DNA of 64,000 nucleotides from Lutraria lutraria (lineage: Eukaryota; Mollusca; Bivalvia; Venerida; Mactridae): NCBI GenBank assembly GCA_964023205.1, contig OZ026841.1, positions 25,196,561 to 25,260,560 on the forward strand, written 5' to 3'. A program made the position numbers and the translations under genes. Positions within the stretch are counted from its first letter, which is position 1, and every line of letters starts with the position of its first letter. A model generated the notes under the pieces. That model had not been told where the DNA came from and made no database searches. It saw nothing but the letters and a program-made list of their open reading frames with translations. This document shows, one piece after another, positions 58,501 through 64,000 of the stretch.

Positions 58501-61500
58501 TAATACACATTTGTGTAAAAGTGAGATAATCAATTTAAGAGATGTATTTAGTAGTAGAAATGTAACACTACACCATGCAGGACTAAAACAAATTCCTTTT
58601 AAGTTTTCAGACTTTTATTTATACTTGACGTAATGAAAAATGATTACTAAAGATCACAGAACAATGAGAATATATATACTATAAATACATTAAAAAAAAA
58701 AAACTGGACTCCCAGCAAACGGAATTCTCTGAAAATCGGACAAGTTCCAGTTTTTCCAGATTTTAACAGAAGTTCTCTGAAAACCAAAATTCTCAGAAAA
58801 ATGAAATCTTGGCTCTATCCAGAAGGGGTTCAGTTTTCAGGTGTTTGGCTGTAATGTATACAGTACTCCAGATGAGATGCACACTCGCATAATCACGCAT
58901 ATTTTCTAACAGAAAACACATTGCTAAAAAACCCCGGGCTTTTCGGAAATTATGCATTGTAAGGGTTGCAGTTGGAATTGAATGGCTTCAGATATTTTGA
59001 CAGTTGTTATAGGCGTAGCCCAATTGAAGACAATCTGACTAGTTCTATAAATAGAGTGTTCAAATCTTCATACTATGAATTTTGAAGCAGATGTGTATTT
59101 TACATAGAACCAGTCCATTCAGAGCACTAATCTATAACAGCTGTTTGTAGTAAGGAAGTCTTCCTAATATTTAAACATGTCAATGTACATACATTGTAGA
59201 CCATATCATGGTTACCCTTAAATTGTCTTAAGTTATCTACGGATTCTGGAAATCAATCAGTTAATGAATATAACAATTTTAGAGGGTACTGGTACTATGT
59301 GATGAACACTTGGCGATGTGCAATCTGGACTGAAAAGACATTTCATGACCGATAGCTATATTGATACAGGAAATTCTTTTAAGAATCATTATGGCTACAT
59401 GGCTCATTATTGTATATTATTTCTTTTTACATTTTCAGTTCATGAGAAGCCATTCTTGTTACTAAGTCAGGTAATTATATAAGTTGTCTACATTATGTAT
59501 TTGGATTATTTGCACATTTATTTATTTATTCTTCATTTCTGTTGCTATTATATTGTATTTACATCTTATATTTAATCACTTTTTATGTCTGTCTCTTTGC
59601 TTGGTTACCTCTGTCTAGGTATGGGTTACTTCTATTATATTCTTCTTCTTCGTTGAAGAAAATCCTCTAAAAATGTTTATTTATTCACCGGTTGACCTTT
59701 ATTCAGAGGTGGCTGCTGATGTAGGTTTGATTATACATGTATGTTTATTAATTAAAGTGTTGGTGTAATATATTTTTATGTTTGTTTTATCACAGGACAA
59801 GTATACTGAACACAGATCAGCTGTTTCCTATGCCAGGTTTAGTAACAGTGGACAGTATGTGGCAAGTGTCGATATTGATGGTGTTGTCAAGTAAGACATT
59901 ATTAATATACATGTACTAATGGCAACTTTTATAGTGTGTGGGTGGCGTCCATGATGCTGTTTTCTCATAACACAAGTAATTTACTCCTAATCTTTATCAA
60001 ACATAATCACAATGACTCTAGTACTATATGTTTGGGCAAAGTTCGATTTTTGATGTCGAAATTTTTGTTGTTTTTTCATTGGTCAAAGTTCTTAAGTATT
60101 AAAATATACATAGACCATCCATGTCAAATTGTTAAATCTACTGATTGTTACTGGTACTAGAACAGGAACATATATGACATGCAAGGAATGATGTTGTTTT
60201 TCTCAAAAGATGTACCAGTTTACTGTAAGTAAATGCTGTAACTAAGGCGTACAAAAAGTATTCTTTCTGGTTAACCAACCTACCCTTTTTCCGAGTGACC
60301 CTAATCTTTTTATTAGGTCTGAGGAACAGTACATCCACATTCTCACTTTTTTTACCTGTCCACATGTTTTTCAAGAGCGAATATAAATGAATATATTTTT
60401 AAAAATCCTAACTTTTGGTACCTATTCTATTTTTAATGTGCATGTAACCAGAAACTAACTATTATTATTTTTGGCCAAATACTGTTTTAATTAAAAGTCT
60501 TCATATTATTGATATAGGTTTCTGTTCGATAAATTTACAATATTTCATGTACCGGTAGTTTTATATATTTATTTATCAGAGTGTGGACATGGAGTCCTGA
60601 AGCCAACACTGCAGCAACAGTGATGTCAAAGTCTGCATTCTTGTCACTTGAATGGGCAAGTAAATCTGACAGATGGGTACGTATTACATGTAATTGTATT
60701 TTTACTGACTTAATTCATTTATTGATGCATAATCTTGTTTCGTTGTGAAATATATGAAATTCTGGATATGAATAAGCCTGATGAATCACTTAATTCAGTC
60801 CCCAAATGAAAGTATTTCCATGAATTATCATGTTAAAAATTAATTAACCAGATCTAAAATAATTATTTTTCAAGTAATAAATATTCCTAGTTGACATCTT
60901 CTTTCAATAATGTTGTTAGAATTTAGATATTTGTCATGTTGGAATGTTGAAAATGTATGTTTTTCTTGCAGTTGTTGCTTGGTAACCGTTCTGGAAACAT
61001 ACGATTGTTTGATGTGAAAGAAATGAAATCTTTTTATGAAGCATCTGCAGATGCAAGCTATCCAAGGTAATGATTCTGTAGAAAGTATAGTTCTTGAAAC
61101 ACTTGTAGAAGATTTTTAAGCCTGGTGACTCCAATCTTTTTTTCATTGTTTGTAGGTCAGGTATTATACAATATATATATAATATATATATATATATGTA
61201 ACTTTGTCATTCATCATAGGATTTTGAAATAACTTGCCACAAATATTAACCACTACTGGATGATTTGTCATGTGCAACATTCATGACTGTAGCTCTAAGA
61301 ACTATGCAGCATGTGGGGGTATTTGTCACCTTATGACAGCTCTAGTTTATATGATTGTGGAACTGATCTTCTTTCTAATATTTCCAGGATTGTTAACATC
61401 TGTTCAAATCCTGCAAGTCCTATGTTTGTTTGCTCGGCTACCTCTGGAAGGTCAAGGTCAGGATCTTTTGGTACTGATTCAGGTCCTAGTCATGATAATA

Positions 61501-63622
61501 GATTTGGAAAGCTTACAATATGGGACTTGAAAACAATGAAATCTGAGGTTTGTTGTAATATTATACAAATAACAAAATATGTCTCACTTCATCAAACATA
61601 TTCAAAAGTAAACATTGTATTATCATTCTTTTGTTTGTGAAAATGGTCTGAGCCCTTTATTTGGAGGTCATTTTGTTCTAAGTAATCAATACATGTAACA
61701 GTTTTGGGAAGAATGACCTTTTTTCACAGGGTGGCCGTTATTCAGAGCTGGCTGCAAATGCAGGTTTGACAGTAATTATTTGAGTCCCCTAATAATGTTA
61801 CTATTACAATGATCTCCTGTAATCTACTCAATAGATATCATTAGCTGGAACTGATAACAGAGGATTTCTGATGTGGAAAAAGTTTTCTTTTCTGGCTGAG
61901 TTTGAAACAATAAGTCTAGAACACTACATGTATTCGTAAATAAAAACTAAATCTTAATGTTAGTACAGCAAGGTTGCAAATATTCTTTGTTTTAAGCGAA
62001 TAATTATAAATTTGTTGCTGCTTTTACTCTTTCAGAAATGTCTACCTTTAGAACCTGGTCCTGTTTGTATTAACACATGTTCCTTCAATCATAATGGACA
62101 GCTACTCATCACTGGTGGTGTGGATGGAATAATTCGATTATTTGGTTCGTAAATTAATTTATTTTTAGGAAATTATATTTGTTCAATTATTTTTCGATCG
62201 ACTCTGTTTCTGTACTTTATATGTCTAGATTTAACAGTATCATGATCTAGGACATTTTTATATTGGATAAAAGACAGTTAATAAAGATTAATAAGTTCGG
62301 TACTATATCAACTGAAATTGTGTTTATTAGTTACCTCCCTTTACTCAAACTTCCACATTTTACAACCAAATACTCTCCCATAATTAATTTTGGAAACCAA
62401 TGAACTTGTACTAGTATCAAGTTATTTGGATATTCAGAAAGACAGACCTGACTCTCATCTTAATTCTACAAGGACTTATTGAATGATGTAAGTTTACGAT
62501 CTCAATTCTTATTGCAGTAGTTTACTGTCAGACTGAATTAACAGCCTAAGTTAGAAAATAGTCATGTTTATAGTTATTTGACCAAACAAGCAGGGTTGGC
62601 TGGTTGCAAAAAAAATCTCTTTTTTGTATTTCTAAACATATCTTTCATTCTTTGCAGGTATTATTCAACCCCAAATATTTTAATACTTTAGATTTTGATA
62701 TTAGAAACTTTATGGTCATTTCTAAAACGTAAGGACGTTGGGACAACTGTAAATATTCTGGATGATAAATGCAAAATTATCTGTCAGATTCTATAGGTCA
62801 TGTTTGAAGTATTGTATATTTTGATGTGTTACAGATGTAAGTCAACAGAGATGTATAACACAGTGGCCAGCACATGATGGAGAAATCAGATCTGTGGTCT
62901 ACTCTGCTGACTATAACTCCTGCTATAGTTTGGGAAATGATGGAAAAGTAAAAAGATTAATATTCTTGTTTATTGTTTTGTATTTACTCCTCAGGTTCTG
63001 GTGTTATATAATTATATGATAATAATGGATATTTAACTGGACATATTTTTACTGGAAAACTCTAGTTATCTAGAGAAGTCGTCAAATAGACAAATTGCTA
63101 AAGATAATCTCAGTGCCGTAACAACCACATATTTGTTTGTTTGTATGCACATGATCAATGAAACCAGAAGCTGTGACAGCTTTTTGCAGATATCTTAAAT
63201 CATATCCTGAGAATTGTTTCAGTATTAATTTAGGTAAAATATTCTGTCAGCTACCAACATTAAGACATGTCAAGGGTTCAACGCAACAGTGTCATAACTC
63301 ATATTGAAATAAGAACAAGTTACGACAGTGTTGCACTGAGCCCTCGAATTGTGACAATCACTAATAATTAACGATCAAACATTATTGATAATTGTTATGT
63401 TAAAAGCATTTTAATATGACTTGATTTTAGCTGTCTGAGTGGAGTATGCATAAGACGGGAAAGAAGTTACGCAATATGCCAGTTCATGATGGTGCTGTCC
63501 CTGTAGGCATGTATGATGCTGGGTCCAATCTGAAGGAACATCCTGTAGGAAAACTGTTAGCATTAGATTCTGATGGCCAGTATTTACTAAGCTGTAATCA
63601 TGCCAGTGCCGAGATATATAGG
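52567..63622 (+). CDS. WDR91: WDR91 orthologue, 17 exons visible, 3' end beyond window
   Basis: Exons: 52567-52689, 53144-53408, 53685-53807, 54431-54513, 55288-55400, 55797-55908, 56315-56599, 57280-57411, 57979-58210, 59439-59470, 59796-59890, 60580-60676, 60972-61066, 61388-61547, 62036-62144, 62835-62947, 63431-63622. All phases join, giving 787 codons so far; human WDR91 is about 747 residues in total. WDR91 is a Rab7 effector that works with WDR81 to lower early-endosome PtdIns3P and drive early-to-late endosome conversion. The N-terminus ([22 protein letters not shown]) and [16 protein letters not shown] match the family helical region; [19 protein letters not shown] is the coiled coil (about 178-198). 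Residues about 235-490 form a low-complexity Ser/Lys linker, and the C-terminus holds WD40 blades ([35 protein letters not shown]). Intron 3 is AT-AC; all others are GT-AG. Several introns carry MITE fragments. The last C-terminal blade is missing here. Confidence 0.95.
53808..54430 (+). other. U12-type AT-AC intron of WDR91 (intron 3)
   Basis: The intron begins ATATCCTTTT at 53808, the minor-spliceosome donor consensus, and ends ...GTAC at 54430. A perfect TTCCTTGAC branch site lies at 54412-54420, with the branch A 11 nt before the acceptor. Only this junction keeps the frame: [12 protein letters not shown] joins to [11 protein letters not shown] across a split Pro codon. No AG acceptor is available, because the required frame has a stop at 54403-54405 and no AG follows before the conserved codons. 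Confidence 0.93.
54981..55050. repeat. Short hairpin (inverted GTGGTCCC-x-AGTGGAGGG arms) in WDR91 intron 4
   Basis: TGTGGTCCCGAGGTGGAGGG and CCCCTCCACTTGGGACCACT are near-perfect inverted arms of about 20 bp around a short AT-rich loop. It may be a tiny MITE remnant. Confidence 0.7.
56111..56292 (+). mobile_element. MITE family B copy just upstream of WDR91 exon 7
   Basis: TA-flanked; begins CTGTCAAACCTATTTACTAA and ends GGCCGCTAACACAGGTTTGA, CTG. It stops only 22 nt before the exon 7 start at 56315, so it abuts the branch-point and acceptor region of intron 6. Confidence 0.8.
56862..56985 (+). repeat. Dispersed repeat shared with 5197-5312
   Basis: AAGCTAAAAATAATTGCATT and CATGTAATTATTCAGCCTTG, CTGGTTAATA correspond to 5239-5297 with substitutions. 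It lies in WDR91 intron 7. Confidence 0.6.
57585..57692. repeat. 28-bp minisatellite in WDR91 intron 8
   Basis: Four copies of GTTTGAAGTAAAATAACCAC, CCATCAG run head to tail with almost no divergence. Confidence 0.93.
59685..59742 (+). repeat. 3' fragment of MITE family B in WDR91 intron 10
   Basis: GACCTTTATTCAGAGGTGGC and TGATGTAGGTTTGATTATA match the right end of family B. The left part is missing. Confidence 0.6.
61290..61352 (+). repeat. Solo 3' end of the tandem-repeat element of 27539-28746
   Basis: GCAGCATGTGGGGGTATTTG, TCACCTTATGACAGCTCTAGTTT matches the end of the intron-1 element at 28704-28746. It lies in WDR91 intron 13, about 40 nt before exon 14. The tandem units are absent. 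Confidence 0.6.
61648..61772 (+). repeat. Truncated MITE family B copy in WDR91 intron 14
   Basis: GCCCTTTATTTGGAGGTCAT through GCAGGTTTGACAG corresponds to the right two-thirds of the family. Confidence 0.65.
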
Positions 63623-64000
63623 GTAAGAATTTGTGACATTCAACTAGAATACTGCATAAATCAAACCTTTTCAAATCAGAACGTTTTACTAATCAGTTTC
63701 AAAAGCAACAGAAATAGTTCAAGTTCTGTATTAATTGGATACTTATAAGTTTATAAACAACAAATGTTTTGACTCTCTTCCCATCCAAGAAAGTTTTATA
63801 GTATCCCAATTTCAATTATGCTAACATCAAAACTCCCAGTGATTATAAAACTTTTATCTGTCTCCAAGCTCAAATCTCATATCTTGTCTTTTAATGTTTC
63901 TAAGTTAATTAGAATCAGACATTACTGATTTTATTGATTAATAAATATCTAACAACATAATCGACCTGAATATGTATTTGAGCATTAACCAGCTCCTACT

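Noticed and set aside
61270..61640. Two overlapping plus-strand frames
   Set aside because: They run through WDR91 intron 13, exon 14 and intron 14; only 61388-61547 in the spliced frame is coding.

Overview
This window is eukaryotic nuclear DNA, most likely from a bivalve or related mollusc. The reasons are an AT-rich background, genes split into many short GT-AG exons, best-recognised proteins that are animal orthologues (WDR91, NIT2, a rhodopsin-like GPCR), and a dense population of animal-type repeats: tRNA-derived SINEs, Tc1/mariner relics, TA- and TTAA-flanked MITEs, hAT-like MITEs and a tandem-repeat element of a style familiar from bivalve genomes. No bacterial, viral or CRISPR feature was seen. 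All names rest on reading the sequence; no database was searched.

Layout. 1-4.46 kb is a tandem array of a 961-bp unit with an embedded SINE-like segment. 4.5-27 kb is a gene-poor repeat region. It holds an 810-bp palindromic TTAA-flanked element (6.1-6.9 kb), an inverted repeat pair (7.5-11.1 kb) enclosing a decayed Tc1-like transposase and itself interrupted by a foldback MITE, a tRNA-like sequence (13.5 kb), two oppositely oriented tandem arrays around a 2-kb core (14.8-18.3 kb), several MITEs, and a mariner-like relic with intact ends (25.9-27.0 kb).

27.2-37.0 kb carries one complete 12-exon gene on the + strand that I could reconstruct with consistent splice phases. It predicts a 593-residue type II membrane protein: cytosolic tail, one transmembrane helix, Thr/Pro-rich stalk, and four tandem cysteine modules each encoded by two exons. 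I recognise no family for it. 37-44 kb is again MITEs, a SINE and unassigned sequence.

44.3-45.2 kb is an intronless divergent GPCR (+). 46.0 kb has a gag-like retrotransposon scrap and a tRNA-like sequence. 49.4-49.6 kb has an orphan C-terminal reading frame on the - strand. 51.4-52.3 kb is an intronless NIT2 omega-amidase (-), arranged head-to-head with WDR91 (+, 52.6 kb to beyond the right edge) across about 280 bp that probably acts as a shared promoter. WDR91 is resolved into 17 exons. Its third intron has the complete signature of a minor-spliceosome AT-AC intron.

The genes do not form a functional pathway. NIT2 (amide metabolism) and WDR91 (endosome maturation) are linked only by their promoter. 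The membrane protein and the GPCR are separate surface proteins.
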